Positions 17,758-26,936 of a stretch of DNA of 64,000 nt are shown here, in pieces. The notes below the pieces were generated by a model. That model saw nothing but the letters and a program-made list of their open reading frames with translations. It had not been told where the DNA came from and made no database searches. Each line of letters opens with the position of its first letter. Within the stretch, counting starts at the first letter, position 1. Source of the DNA: Ilumatobacteraceae bacterium (lineage in GTDB: Bacteria; Actinomycetota; Acidimicrobiia; Acidimicrobiales; Ilumatobacteraceae); assembly GCA_022425725.1 (NCBI GenBank), contig JAKMEY010000041.1, positions 51,193 to 115,192 of the forward strand, read 5' to 3'. The position numbers were made by a program, and so were the translations under genes.

Positions 17758-18978
17758 CTACAGCGGCAAATTCCCCGTCGCAGCCTTCGTTGTTCCCGAG
17801 TCGTTAAACGCGGCGATGGTGCGCTGAGCGATACGCATCTGATGGATCTCGTCAGCACCATCGGCAAATCGCGCCCAGCGCGCTTGCTGCAGCATGTGCG
17901 CCAGCGGCGTGTCGGTGGAATACCCGAGCGCCCCATGAACCTGGATCGCCCGGTCGATGATGCGCCACAAACTATTTGCCACAAAGTGCTTCGCCATCGA
18001 CACGACTGCGGTGAAATCCATTTTTTGTTCGATCTGATACGCAGCATGCAGCACCATCAACTTGCACTGGTACAACTCGACAGCGGAATCCGCAATGAGC
18101 CACTGGATGCCCTGCTTCTCTGCGAGCAGCGAGCCGTGCGAATACCGCTCCATCGATCGACTCACCATCATGTCGAGCGCAGTTTCCGCTTGACCGATCC
18201 ACCTCATGCAATGAGCAAGGCGAGCCGGACCTAGCCGATATTGGCCAAGCAAGTGCCCCTGGCCTCGGCCGCCCAACATATTTGCTGCGGGTACACGAAG
18301 GTCGGTGATTCGAATTTCGCAGTGGTTGTGTCCACCCGACATTGTCTGAACATCTCTCACCACTTCCCAACCGTCAGAGGGCAGATCGACGATGAAACAA
18401 CTATTCGCTGCTTGCGGTATTTCAGGGTCGTCTTCGGTGCGAGCGACGAGCAATGCAAATTTCGCTCCCCGGGCACCAGAAATAAACCACTTATGGCCAT
18501 TGACCACCCACTCATCGCCGTCCTGATACGCGGTCGTCTTAATCAACGTCGGATCTGAACCGGCGACCTCAGGTTCAGTCATCGCAAAACATGAACGAGC
18601 CGTTCCCTCACAGAGCGGCTTCAAATACTTCTCTTTCTGCTCATCGGTGCCCCAGTGCAACAACGTGTGCTGGTTTCCTTCATCTGGCGCCTGAGCATTC
18701 AACACAAACGGTCCGATCGAGACCTTCGCCGCCTCTGCCGACACCGCTGCCATCGCCGTCGGACCAAGTGCCATTCCGCCCCACTCCTTAGGCATATGGG
18801 GAAGCCACAACTGCCATTCGTTGCGTGCTTCTTCGCGCAACTTCACAATGCACTCAACAACCTGCCGGCGTTCAGATTGATCGATCCGTTCCCACTCAGG
18901 CCGAACCCGAGTGTCCATAAATTCGCGAACTCGAAGTCGAACCTCCTCAACGTCAGGCGGAAAACTGAAATCAATCAT
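17758..18978 (-). CDS. acyl-CoA dehydrogenase
   Basis: 406 residues from ATG 18978 (MIDFSFPPDVEEVR). FAD-dependent alpha,beta-oxidation of an acyl-CoA. Signature CFAMTEPEVAGSDPT and C-terminal QVHGALGYSTDTPLAHML ... FADGADEIHQMRIAQRTI are visible. The longer open frame upstream is not family-like, and CAGACT stands 6 nt before 18978. Residues around ARFADGADEIH put Ala-Asp where many members have the catalytic Glu-Gly pattern nearby, so the exact base needs alignment. Confidence 0.92.
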   Translation of the reverse strand: MIDFSFPPDVEEVRLRVREFMDTRVRPEWERIDQSERRQVVECIVKLREEARNEWQLWLPHMPKEWGGMALGPTAMAAVSAEAAKVSIGPFVLNAQAPDEGNQHTLLHWGTDEQKEKYLKPLCEGTARSCFAMTEPEVAGSDPTLIKTTAYQDGDEWVVNGHKWFISGARGAKFALLVARTEDDPEIPQAANSCFIVDLPSDGWEVVRDVQTMSGGHNHCEIRITDLRVPAANMLGGRGQGHLLGQYRLGPARLAHCMRWIGQAETALDMMVSRSMERYSHGSLLAEKQGIQWLIADSAVELYQCKLMVLHAAYQIEQKMDFTAVVSMAKHFVANSLWRIIDRAIQVHGALGYSTDTPLAHMLQQARWARFADGADEIHQMRIAQRTIAAFNDSGTTKAATGNLPL

Positions 18979-19026
18979 GATGTGAGTCTGACCGCACTCG
19001 AGTGAGCGGTGCGAGCCCGGTCGTCG

Positions 19027-19032
19027 TAGCCT
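19027..19032 (+). promoter_or_regulatory. -10 element TAGCCT of menG-menF
   Basis: Hexamer 7 nt before the GTG at 19040; leaderless start inferred. Confidence 0.55.
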
Positions 19033-19039
19033 GCACACT

Positions 19040-19780
19040 GTGACCGACAACGATTCACGTGCCAACCCAACGAATGTTCGGCCTTGGGAGGGTGACACGT
19101 TGCCTCAAGGCGATGAGAAGCGCGCGGCGATTCGAGAAATGTTCGACACCATCGCACCGCGATACGACATGGTCAATCGCATCATGACGTTTCGGCTCGA
19201 CACTCGGTGGCGAAAGCGAGCCGTTCGAGATTTACGCCTTCCACCCGGTTCAGTCGTTCTCGACCTTGCGTCGGGCACCGGCGACCTCTGCATCGATCTC
19301 GCCAATGCTCATCTTCGCCCGATCTCGATGGATCTGAGTTTTGGGATGCTCGCAGCCGACCGATCAGGCTCCCCACGAGTACAAACCGACATTTTGCGGC
19401 TCCCAACCTCATCACATTCGGTAGACGGAGTCACGTGCGGATTCGCACTTCGGAACCTCACCAACCTCAATGAGTTTTTTGACGAACTTGCACGGGTGGT
19501 TCGTCCCGGAGGCCGCATCGCTCTCCTCGACGTCGGAGTACCAAGTAACCCGGTGATTCGATGGGGCAACTCGATCTACTTCGGCAAAATAGTGCCGTTT
19601 ATCGGAGGTCTCCTCTCCGACCGCGGCGCCTACCGCTACCTGCCAAGAAGTGTCGCCTACCTGCCATCTCCAACCGAGATGGTCGCCGCGCTTCAGGACG
19701 CTGGGTTCGCTGACGCCCACCACGCTGAACTCAGCGGCGGGCTCACCCAGCTTCTCACCGGTACCCGAGACCCACTGTGA
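19040..19780 (+). CDS. menG: demethylmenaquinone methyltransferase
   Basis: SAM-dependent C-methylation that completes menaquinone (MenG/UbiE family). 246 residues with FDTIAPRYDMVNRIMTFRLD, the SAM loop VLDLASGTGDLCIDLA, GFALRNLTN and VVRPGGRIALLDV. In this menaquinone cluster the MenG role is favoured over UbiE. GTG start; the stop overlaps the menF start by 4 bp. Confidence 0.92.
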   Translation: MTDNDSRANPTNVRPWEGDTLPQGDEKRAAIREMFDTIAPRYDMVNRIMTFRLDTRWRKRAVRDLRLPPGSVVLDLASGTGDLCIDLANAHLRPISMDLSFGMLAADRSGSPRVQTDILRLPTSSHSVDGVTCGFALRNLTNLNEFFDELARVVRPGGRIALLDVGVPSNPVIRWGNSIYFGKIVPFIGGLLSDRGAYRYLPRSVAYLPSPTEMVAALQDAGFADAHHAELSGGLTQLLTGTRDPL

Positions 19781-20991
19781 TAGCCGCCACCCGCGACGTT
19801 GCGGGCACACCGTTTGAGCACGTACCGCTCGTCGATATAGCTGGTGATGAAGGACTGCTCTTCAAAAGTGCAACGTCTGGCCGGGTTGGGATTGGTTGTG
19901 CAGCAGTCGTCGACGTCGACCGAGCCGTCGATGAACTGCACACGATCGAGCGACGGAACGAATCATCTGCAGACAACGCTCTGCTTCCCCTCGCATTCGG
20001 ATGCGTCGACTTTCTGCCGGGAGCTCCTGCAACACTGACGATTCCCGAACTCACCATCGTTGATGACGGATCGGGGCACCGATACGCCGTTGTGTGTGCA
20101 GCTGCGCACGACGTCGACCGCATATTTGGATCTCTCACGGTGAATCCGCCGCCACCTCCCACGGCGAACAGCTTCCACGTCACCTCACCAATTGCGATCT
20201 CGACCTACCTCGAAGCGGTGACCGGAGCCCGTGACGCAGTGCGATCGGGCAAACTTCGCAAAGCCGTTATCGCACGACCCGTGATGGTGACCGCCGACCA
20301 CGCAATGAGCATTCATGCCGTGCTCCGACGCCTTGATGCGACCTTTGGGTCTACCTACCGCTTTTCAATACAGGGCTTCGTGGGGGCATCACCCGAACTG
20401 CTCGTCAGCGTCAACGGCGCCACCGTTCGTTCGCACCCTCTCGCGGGCACGACTCGAACAACAGGAAACGACGACGTTGACGCCCAACTTGCTGCCGAGT
20501 TATTGGCCAGCGAAAAGAACCAAATTGAGCACCAAGCAGCAATCGAGATGGTGAGAGACTCGCTGTTGCCTTTCTGCAGCTACCTCGACTGGACACCAGA
20601 GCCATCGATCATCAAGGTGGCCAATGTGCAACACCTGGGTTCACTCGCAGAAGGTCATCTCAGCGAGCCACATCCGACCGTCGTCGAGCTGCTCAGAGAA
20701 CTCCAACCAACCCCAGCGGTCGGTGGCCACCCCCGAGCCTCGGCGATCGATCTCATCGTGAATTCCGAAGGGTTCACCCGAGGCCGATATGGCGGAGCCG
20801 TCGGATGGGTAGATGCTGCAGGTGATGGCGAATGGGCAGTTTCACTGCGCTGCGCCGAGTTTTCTGACGATCGCCACCAAGCTCGGCTCGTCGCCGGCGG
20901 CGGCATTGTCGCAGACAGCGACCCTGAAGCGGAGCTTGCCGAAACACAGGCAAAGTTGCAAGCGATGCTGGGAGCGATAATCCGGCCCTAG
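19777..20991 (+). CDS. menF: isochorismate synthase
   Basis: Converts chorismate to isochorismate, the first menaquinone step. 404 residues, with the chorismate-binding domain in the C-terminal two thirds: GASPELLVSVNG, HPLAGTTRTTG, EKNQIEHQAAIEMV, HLGSLAEG, TPAVGGHPRASA, EGFTRGRYGGAVGW and the final GGGIVADSDPEAELAETQ. A siderophore-type EntC is possible on sequence alone, but overlap with menG and convergence on menD support MenF. Confidence 0.92.
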   Translation: MIAATRDVAGTPFEHVPLVDIAGDEGLLFKSATSGRVGIGCAAVVDVDRAVDELHTIERRNESSADNALLPLAFGCVDFLPGAPATLTIPELTIVDDGSGHRYAVVCAAAHDVDRIFGSLTVNPPPPPTANSFHVTSPIAISTYLEAVTGARDAVRSGKLRKAVIARPVMVTADHAMSIHAVLRRLDATFGSTYRFSIQGFVGASPELLVSVNGATVRSHPLAGTTRTTGNDDVDAQLAAELLASEKNQIEHQAAIEMVRDSLLPFCSYLDWTPEPSIIKVANVQHLGSLAEGHLSEPHPTVVELLRELQPTPAVGGHPRASAIDLIVNSEGFTRGRYGGAVGWVDAAGDGEWAVSLRCAEFSDDRHQARLVAGGGIVADSDPEAELAETQAKLQAMLGAIIRP

Positions 20992-21009
20992 CCCCGGGCG
21001 ACGATGGCC

Positions 21010-22647
21010 TCAACCAATCGCTTTGCGAACTTCATCGACGAGGAGTTCGTGCACCGCAACATTTCGGCGACGATTGCTCGGAACCCGAATCACACGTGGG
21101 CCGGGCACAGCGAGTTCTCTGATGAGTTCGTCGCGATCTTGTACCGACACCGCTTCAACACCGTGGGCGGTAGCAACTGCGCAGAGATCTGTGCCATGCG
21201 GAGTTCCAAACAGGCGTTCAAACTCGGCACTCGGCAACTCTGATGCTTGAGGAAGAAAAGAAAAGATTCCGCCCCCGTCGTTGTCGATCACGATGATTCG
21301 AAGGTCAACATCGCGTGCCCCAATTCCCCACAGCGCGTTGCTGTCATGCACAAACGCAAGGTCGCCAATCACCGCTACGACCGGCACACCGGTGAGAGCA
21401 AGGCCGAGTGATGTCGACATGACGCCATCAATACCGTTCGCCCCACGATTCGAATGGGCAGCCGCCCGACGCCCACCAAACCATTCGAGATCTCGCACCG
21501 GCATCGACGAAGAGACCACCACCCTGGCATTACTCGGCGCAGCATCAGCCACAACTCGAGCAACGGTGGGCTCTGAAAGCTCAGGCGCAAGGAGTAGCTC
21601 GCTGAGGGTCTGTTCTGCGATCGCATCCACATCGAGCCATGACGTCCTCCACGATTCAGCCCAACGAGAACCCGTAGCCCCTGTGAGCCCCTGAGCGATC
21701 GCAGCGTCAACGTCATCGGCTGAACAGTGAACCACCACGTTGTGGTCGGGGTCGATCACGCCCGGGCCCCCAACTTGGATCACCGGAGCACCCGAGTTTT
21801 TCACCCACATCGACAGCACCTTGGATGCGGGCGGTCGGCCGAATCGAAGCACCGCTTGCGGGACATGGCTGTTTGCAAATCCCTCATGACGAAGGAGGAC
21901 GTCAAAATTTGCGACCGAACGGACGTCAGAACGCACACCGGAGAGCGGATCAGCAAGAACTGGCCAACTCAGGGCCTCAGCAATGCGAGAGATCGTGTGC
22001 GCATCAACCCCTGACGCTCCCCCTGCGACGATGATGCCACGCTCCACGTGAACCGAATCGGGAAGCGCAACTAGCGCAGATCGCTCCTCTTCAGTCGACA
22101 ACTCAGCCAATGGCGCCGGGAGTTCATCAACCTCCCCAAGGAGCGGCTCACGGAACGGGAGATTGAGGTGCACCGGGCCGCTTCCGGCAGCCACATACAT
22201 CTCGCGAGCGAATGTTCTCCACGTCGATGGCTCAGAGTCATCGGGCACGGGAGCATCGATCGACACCTTTGCGGCAGATCCGTAGATGTCGATCTGGTCG
22301 ATCGTCTGCGGGGAGCCGACTCCACGAAGCTCGGGCGGCCGGTCGGCAGTGCACACGAGCATCGGCACTCCGGAAAGGCCAGCCTCAACAACCGCTGGTA
22401 AAAAGTTCGCGGCAGCAGTTCCACTCGTACAGATGAGAGCAGCCGGACGTCCACGCAACCCGAGTCCGAGCGCCACGAATGCCGCAACACGTTCATCGAG
22501 AATGACGTGGGTGCGAATCCTCTCTTCCCGAGAAGCCGCGATAGTTAATGGAGTGCTACGAGACCCAGGCGCGATGACAACGTCGGTGAGGCCGAGTGAA
22601 ACCCACTCGTCAAACAGAGTCGAAGAAAAAGTCGCCGATGCCGACAC
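21010..22647 (-). CDS. menD: SEPHCHC synthase MenD
   Basis: Thiamine-diphosphate enzyme that adds decarboxylated 2-oxoglutarate to isochorismate. 545 residues: APGSRSTPLTIAA and LDERVAAFVALGLGL at the N-terminus, the ThDP glutamate in DERVA, the metal/ThDP motif GDLAFVHDSNAL ... DNDGGGIFSFLP. GTG start with TATCGT 7 nt before it. Divergent from the dsbA-like gene across 45 bp holding a perfect 10-bp inverted repeat; convergent with menF, 18 bp apart. Confidence 0.95.
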   Translation of the reverse strand: MSASATFSSTLFDEWVSLGLTDVVIAPGSRSTPLTIAASREERIRTHVILDERVAAFVALGLGLRGRPAALICTSGTAAANFLPAVVEAGLSGVPMLVCTADRPPELRGVGSPQTIDQIDIYGSAAKVSIDAPVPDDSEPSTWRTFAREMYVAAGSGPVHLNLPFREPLLGEVDELPAPLAELSTEEERSALVALPDSVHVERGIIVAGGASGVDAHTISRIAEALSWPVLADPLSGVRSDVRSVANFDVLLRHEGFANSHVPQAVLRFGRPPASKVLSMWVKNSGAPVIQVGGPGVIDPDHNVVVHCSADDVDAAIAQGLTGATGSRWAESWRTSWLDVDAIAEQTLSELLLAPELSEPTVARVVADAAPSNARVVVSSSMPVRDLEWFGGRRAAAHSNRGANGIDGVMSTSLGLALTGVPVVAVIGDLAFVHDSNALWGIGARDVDLRIIVIDNDGGGIFSFLPQASELPSAEFERLFGTPHGTDLCAVATAHGVEAVSVQDRDELIRELAVPGPRVIRVPSNRRRNVAVHELLVDEVRKAIG

Positions 22648-22652
22648 AGCCC

Positions 22653-22688
22653 CGACGATACGGCCTTATCGCAGACGACGTATCGTCG
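22653..22688. repeat. 10-bp inverted repeat spanning both divergent -10 elements (menD / dsbA-like)
   Basis: Arms CGACGATACG (22653-22662) and CGTATCGTCG (22679-22688) are exact reverse complements with a 16-nt spacer. Each arm contains TATCGT on its outward strand: 22655-22660 for menD (7 nt to GTG) and 22681-22686 for the dsbA-like gene (6 nt to ATG). The symmetry fits either a dimeric-repressor operator or two mirror-image leaderless promoters. Confidence 0.6.
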
Positions 22689-22692
22689 TGTT

Positions 22693-23367
22693 ATGACGAT
22701 TTCCGACACACCCACGATCAACATCGATATTTGGTCTGATGTCGTGTGCCCTTGGTGCTACATCGGAAAGCGAAAATTTGAGTCCGCTATCGCAAATCTC
22801 GGAGATGAGATTCGCGTCAACGTCACGTATCGGGCATATCAACTCGACCCGACCGCTTCGCCTGGGAAGACCGAACCAGTGCGGGGCGTCTACGAACGAA
22901 AATTTGGCGGACCTGAGCAAGCCGACCGCATTCTCTCTCACGTGACTTCAGTCGCTGCCGAAGCCGGACTCGACTTCCAGATGGACAGCGCACAGCGAGC
23001 AAACACTCTCCTTGCACACCGGTTGATTTGGCGAGCTGGCCAACCCGACTCACCGATCGCTCAATCAGACGTAAAAGAACTACTTCTTGCGTCGTACTTC
23101 ACCAACGGAAACAACGTTGGAGATCCCGATGAGCTCGCTGAACTCATGCAACAGCTCGGCGCAGATCGAGCCGACACACTCGCATTTCTCGAAACCCACG
23201 AGGGTGAACAGGAAGTGCGAAATGAGTTACTCGGAGCCTCCGAACTCGGCATCACAGCTGTCCCGACATATGTCGTCGAGGGGCAGTGGTCGATCCCTGG
23301 CGCCCAAGAATCTGAGACATTTGAGCGCGTACTGAGACGGCTCGCTGATCGGACGAGCGAGGCCTAG
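22693..23367 (+). CDS. DsbA-family (FrnE-like) thiol oxidoreductase
   Basis: 224 residues. Thioredoxin fold with an inserted helical domain: DVVCPWCYIGK with Cys19 and Cys22, the helical QRANTLLAHRLIW segment and the cis-Pro loop ITAVPTYVV. No signal peptide, so cytoplasmic like FrnE/2-hydroxychromene-2-carboxylate isomerase relatives. It lies among menaquinone genes, 9 bp before menH, but no direct role in the pathway is known; a redox function is inferred. Confidence 0.9.
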   Translation: MTISDTPTINIDIWSDVVCPWCYIGKRKFESAIANLGDEIRVNVTYRAYQLDPTASPGKTEPVRGVYERKFGGPEQADRILSHVTSVAAEAGLDFQMDSAQRANTLLAHRLIWRAGQPDSPIAQSDVKELLLASYFTNGNNVGDPDELAELMQQLGADRADTLAFLETHEGEQEVRNELLGASELGITAVPTYVVEGQWSIPGAQESETFERVLRRLADRTSEA

Positions 23368-23376
23368 ATCGTCACC

Positions 23377-24123
23377 ATGCAGTTCAACCTTCTCCATGGG
23401 TTCACTCAAACCTCAGAAAGTTGGGCTCAACCCGTCGCTGCACTGAAAGAGCGCCTTCCCGCAGCAACCTTTTGGGCTCCCGACATGCCTGGTCACGGTA
23501 ACGGCATGACCCTCCCCTACCCCCTCACCGAGGGCGCCAGAGCGATCGCAGAACTGGCCGCACCCGGAATCTGGATCGGCTACTCCATGGGTGGTCGCTA
23601 CCTACTCCATATCGCCACCCAGCATCCTGAGGTCGTGACTGCACTTGTGCTCGTCAGCACGACGGCCGGGCTCGACACAAGCGAGGAACGTGAAGAACGA
23701 CAAAACGCCGATCACGCTCTCGCTGACAGCATCGAGCGCGACGGGGTTTCTGCATTTCTGCAACGATGGATGGCACTTCCGCTGTTCTCGCGTCTTCGGC
23801 CAAGCGCCACTGACCTCGCAGCGAGACATCGAAATAGCAGCACCGGCCTCGCTGAATCTCTACGCCACGCAGGCACTGGGTGCCAACAGCCGCTCTGGGA
23901 CGAACTCGCCTCAGTCGATGTACCCACCCTCGTCATTACCGGCAGCGAAGACAAGAAATTCTGCGCGCTCGGTGTACGTCTTACGCAAACAATGCCCCAA
24001 GCCAAACACGTCACAATGAGCGAAGCAGGCCACGCTGCTCACCTTGAACACAGCGAAGAATTCGCTGATCACGTGGCCGGTTGGGTGAACAGCGCAAGCA
24101 CACGCTCACCGTCTACACAATGA
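23377..24123 (+). CDS. menH: SHCHC synthase MenH-like alpha/beta hydrolase
   Basis: 248 residues. MenH eliminates pyruvate from SEPHCHC. LLHGFTQTSESW at the start, nucleophile elbow GYSMGGRYLLH, LSEAGH-like C-terminus (SEAGHAAHLEH) and the catalytic Asp in VITGSEDKKF. The short N-terminus and GFTQT resemble MenH rather than general hydrolases, and the position between menD and menA/menE supports it. The last 11 bp overlap menA tail to tail. Confidence 0.85.
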   Translation: MQFNLLHGFTQTSESWAQPVAALKERLPAATFWAPDMPGHGNGMTLPYPLTEGARAIAELAAPGIWIGYSMGGRYLLHIATQHPEVVTALVLVSTTAGLDTSEEREERQNADHALADSIERDGVSAFLQRWMALPLFSRLRPSATDLAARHRNSSTGLAESLRHAGTGCQQPLWDELASVDVPTLVITGSEDKKFCALGVRLTQTMPQAKHVTMSEAGHAAHLEHSEEFADHVAGWVNSASTRSPSTQ

Positions 24124-24994
24124 CGAGACCGACGCTCAACAACACGCCAAACAACAACTGCAATTTCCCTGTCGAGCCCAGCACTGGGATGAGTTCTGCG
24201 CCAACTACTCCACTGTGAATCGTTCTGACCACTGTTAACGCCGGCACTGCAACGGCCAACGCGATAAGAGCCCCGAGGTCAGCGATTGCAACAGAACTTG
24301 CCAAAGCCACGACAACAAGCGTGGTGAACATGACTCGCGTTCGAGCGTCGCCAAGCCGAACTGCCAGCGTTCGCTTGTTGACATCTCGATCGGTCGGCAG
24401 GTCACGCAAATTGTTCACGACCAGCAACGCGCAGGCGAGCGCACCAACCCCAACACCTGCTACCCACGACCTCCACAACAGTTGCTCGACTGCAGCGAAC
24501 GTCGTACCCACAGTTGCAACCAAACCGAAGAACACGAACACAAACACCTCACCAAGGCCGAGGTAGCCATAGGGCTTCGGGCCGCCCGTATATCCCCAGG
24601 CCGCAAGCACCGCAGCGACGCCAACCGCAATAAGCCACCACGACGTCATTGCCGCCAGAACAAGACCAGCCACTGAGGCCAGCAGGAGGCTCATGATCGC
24701 AGCCGCTCGCACCTGTTGAGGTGTTGCGGAACCGGATGCAACAAGCCGAAGAGGACCAACCCGCACATCATCAGTGCCACGAACCCCATCTGAATAATCG
24801 TTCGCGTAGTTCACCCCCACCTGCAACAACAAGCTGACCACCAGAGCAAGAACGACACCTGCCCACGACACCGATGACCACCCCTTACCATCGACCGCAA
24901 CCGCAGCACCTACTGCGACTGGCACCACAGCTGCAGGCAACGTCCGCGGACGAGCACCAGCAATCCAAATGCGTAGTGATGGCGCTCCGCTCAT
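24113..24994 (-). CDS. menA: 1,4-dihydroxy-2-naphthoate polyprenyltransferase
   Basis: Membrane UbiA-type prenyltransferase that attaches the polyprenyl tail to DHNA. 293 residues from ATG 24994 (MSGAPSLRIWIAGARPRTLPAA), about nine membrane helices. The first Asp motif NYANDYSDGVRGTD and the second NNLRDLPTDRDVNKRTLAV bind Mg and prenyl diphosphate. Its start codon is only 9 bp from that of menE on the other strand. Confidence 0.93.
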   Translation of the reverse strand: MSGAPSLRIWIAGARPRTLPAAVVPVAVGAAVAVDGKGWSSVSWAGVVLALVVSLLLQVGVNYANDYSDGVRGTDDVRVGPLRLVASGSATPQQVRAAAIMSLLLASVAGLVLAAMTSWWLIAVGVAAVLAAWGYTGGPKPYGYLGLGEVFVFVFFGLVATVGTTFAAVEQLLWRSWVAGVGVGALACALLVVNNLRDLPTDRDVNKRTLAVRLGDARTRVMFTTLVVVALASSVAIADLGALIALAVAVPALTVVRTIHSGVVGAELIPVLGSTGKLQLLFGVLLSVGLVIV

Positions 24995-25003
24995 ACTTCG
25001 GCA

Positions 25004-26146
25004 ATGATGGTGCATGAACCCCGAGTTCACAACTTGACCCCCGCTCGAGACATGCCCAAACTCACTGCCCTCAACCTTCCTGGATCACCAGATTTCGTTC
25101 ACGCTCTCCAATCGGTATGGGAACGAGGCGATGCAGTGTTTCCTCTCGATCGCCGACTACCCGTGGCTGCACAACGCTCAATGCTGCAGCGCTTCGGCGT
25201 CGCAACTGTTATCTCAGAAGACGGCGAAACGGCTCTCAGCGACGGAGAACCGGTCGAATCAGGAGATGCCCTCGTCATCGCAACAAGCGGCTCTTCAGGG
25301 CCCCCAAAAGCAGCAGTGCTCACCCACGCAGCGGTGGAAGCATCAGCCCGAGCAACATCCGAACGTCTGCAAGTGACAGATAACGACCATTGGCTCGCCT
25401 GCCTTCCACTTGCGCACGTCGGCGGTCTCTCTGTCATCACCAGATCTCTCATCACCGGAACCACCCTCACCGTGATCGATGGGTTTGATGCAGACGTCGT
25501 CAGCACATCGGAAGCGACCCTTGTTTCACTGGTAACGACTGCTCTCCAACGAATTAAGCCATCACTGTTTCGGGCCATCGTGCTCGGTGGCGCACGTCCA
25601 CCAGCCGATCGACCACCTCATTGCATTGCAACCTATGGGCTCACCGAAACAGGAAGTGGAGTCGTGTACAACGGCAAGCCTCTCAATAGCGTCGAGATCG
25701 AGATTCGAGACGGCGAAGTGCATTTACGAGGGCCGATGCTTCTCCGCTGCTACCGCGACGGCACCTCGCCACTTACCAGCGATGGGTGGCTGCCTACCGG
25801 TGATCTCGGATTCGTTCGCGATGACGGGAGTCTTCATGTCGAAGGCAGGCGGGGTGATGTCATCAACACCGGCGGCGAGAAGGTGTGGCCAGACGATGTC
25901 GAACGCCAACTGATTCAGCACCCAGATATTCACGACGTCGCCGTTACCGGGCTACCCGACAACGAATGGGGACAGATCGTTGCTGCGTTCGTCGTCAGCG
26001 CACGCCCCAACCTGTCACTTGACGACATTCGCGAGCACTGCCGAGCGCAACTGCCGGGCTACGCGCTCCCCAAACAACTCGAACTCGTCGAGGCCATCCC
26101 CCGCACTGCCCTCGGAAAGGTTCGACGAAGCGAACTCACCATGTGA
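25004..26146 (+). CDS. menE: o-succinylbenzoate-CoA ligase
   Basis: Adenylate-forming ligase making OSB-CoA. 380 residues, shorter than typical MenE (450-490) because the N-terminal region is abbreviated. ATSGSSGPPKAAVLTH is the P-loop, ATYGLTETGSG the A5 motif, PTGDLG the A7, INTGGEKVWPDDVE the A8 and RTALGKVRR the catalytic Lys. CATACT lies 6 nt before the ATG and includes the menA start codon on the other strand. MenC is not in the window; menB is at 38.4 kb. Confidence 0.88.
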   Translation: MMVHEPRVHNLTPARDMPKLTALNLPGSPDFVHALQSVWERGDAVFPLDRRLPVAAQRSMLQRFGVATVISEDGETALSDGEPVESGDALVIATSGSSGPPKAAVLTHAAVEASARATSERLQVTDNDHWLACLPLAHVGGLSVITRSLITGTTLTVIDGFDADVVSTSEATLVSLVTTALQRIKPSLFRAIVLGGARPPADRPPHCIATYGLTETGSGVVYNGKPLNSVEIEIRDGEVHLRGPMLLRCYRDGTSPLTSDGWLPTGDLGFVRDDGSLHVEGRRGDVINTGGEKVWPDDVERQLIQHPDIHDVAVTGLPDNEWGQIVAAFVVSARPNLSLDDIREHCRAQLPGYALPKQLELVEAIPRTALGKVRRSELTM

Positions 26147-26152
26147 GCGACG

Positions 26153-26902
26153 TCACCCTGCGGCGTCTTTGACACCCGCCCCACCGTCGATGACGTAGGT
26201 TTCGCCGGTGATCCATGAGGCAAGGTCAGATGCAAGGAATGTCGCGAGATTCGCGATGTCTTGAGGCTCACCGAGACGTTTCACCGGAAGTTCCTTCGCC
26301 AACTTGTCGCCGAAATTGTCGACGAGTGCCTGAGCAAAATCTGTGACCACAAGCCCCGGAGCAATACCCAGCACTCGGGTCGGACCAATTTCACCGGCTA
26401 GCTGTTTTGTCAGATGTATGAGTGCCGCTTTCGTAAGGTTGTAGACGCCGAGGTGTGGCCCTGACCGGAGCCCACCGACCGAGGCCATGTTGATGATGAC
26501 TCCGGGCTTTTCTGCGAATGCGGCGCGATGGGCGGCCGCTGACCAGAACATTGGTCCTCGAAGATTGACCTCAAAGGTCTTGTCCCAACGGCCCTGATCA
26601 ACTTCAAGCACGGGACCGTAATACGGGTTCGTCCCAGCGTTGTTCACAAGAATGTCAAGCGAACCGAACCGCTCGATTGTCGCCGCCACCGTTTTCTCAC
26701 CGGAGTCAGCATCACCGACATGCGAGGCAATTACATCTACATCACCTTCCATCTCAGCCTTTACCGCTTCAAGTTGGTCAAGCTTCCGAGACGTCAACAT
26801 GACCTTGGCGCCGGAAGCGGCCATTGTTTCTGCAATCGCCTGACCAATTCCTCGTGATGCACCGGTGACGAGCGCAACTTTTCCCTCAAGAGATACGTCC
26901 AT
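26153..26902 (-). CDS. short-chain dehydrogenase/reductase
   Basis: 249 residues from ATG 26902 (MDVSLEGKVALVTG). Classical SDR: cofactor loop TGASRGIGQ, NNAG motif (ILVNNAGTN), catalytic Ser in INMASVGG and Tyr/Lys in YNLTKAA, with IAPGLVVTDFA following. SRKLDQ after strand 2 has an Arg suggesting NADP(H). Substrate unknown; FabG-like alcohol dehydrogenases of acyl-CoA metabolism are likely relatives. TACATT 6 nt upstream supports this start over the Met five codons earlier. Confidence 0.9.
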   Translation of the reverse strand: MDVSLEGKVALVTGASRGIGQAIAETMAASGAKVMLTSRKLDQLEAVKAEMEGDVDVIASHVGDADSGEKTVAATIERFGSLDILVNNAGTNPYYGPVLEVDQGRWDKTFEVNLRGPMFWSAAAHRAAFAEKPGVIINMASVGGLRSGPHLGVYNLTKAALIHLTKQLAGEIGPTRVLGIAPGLVVTDFAQALVDNFGDKLAKELPVKRLGEPQDIANLATFLASDLASWITGETYVIDGGAGVKDAAG

Positions 26903-26908
26903 AGGACG

Positions 26909-26914
26909 AATGTA
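26909..26914 (-). promoter_or_regulatory. -10 element TACATT of the SDR gene
   Basis: Hexamer 6 nt before ATG 26902; separates the SDR from the upstream phoH-ybeY-corC run. Confidence 0.5.
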
Positions 26915-26936
26915 CATGAAGCGCTACAAACGACAG

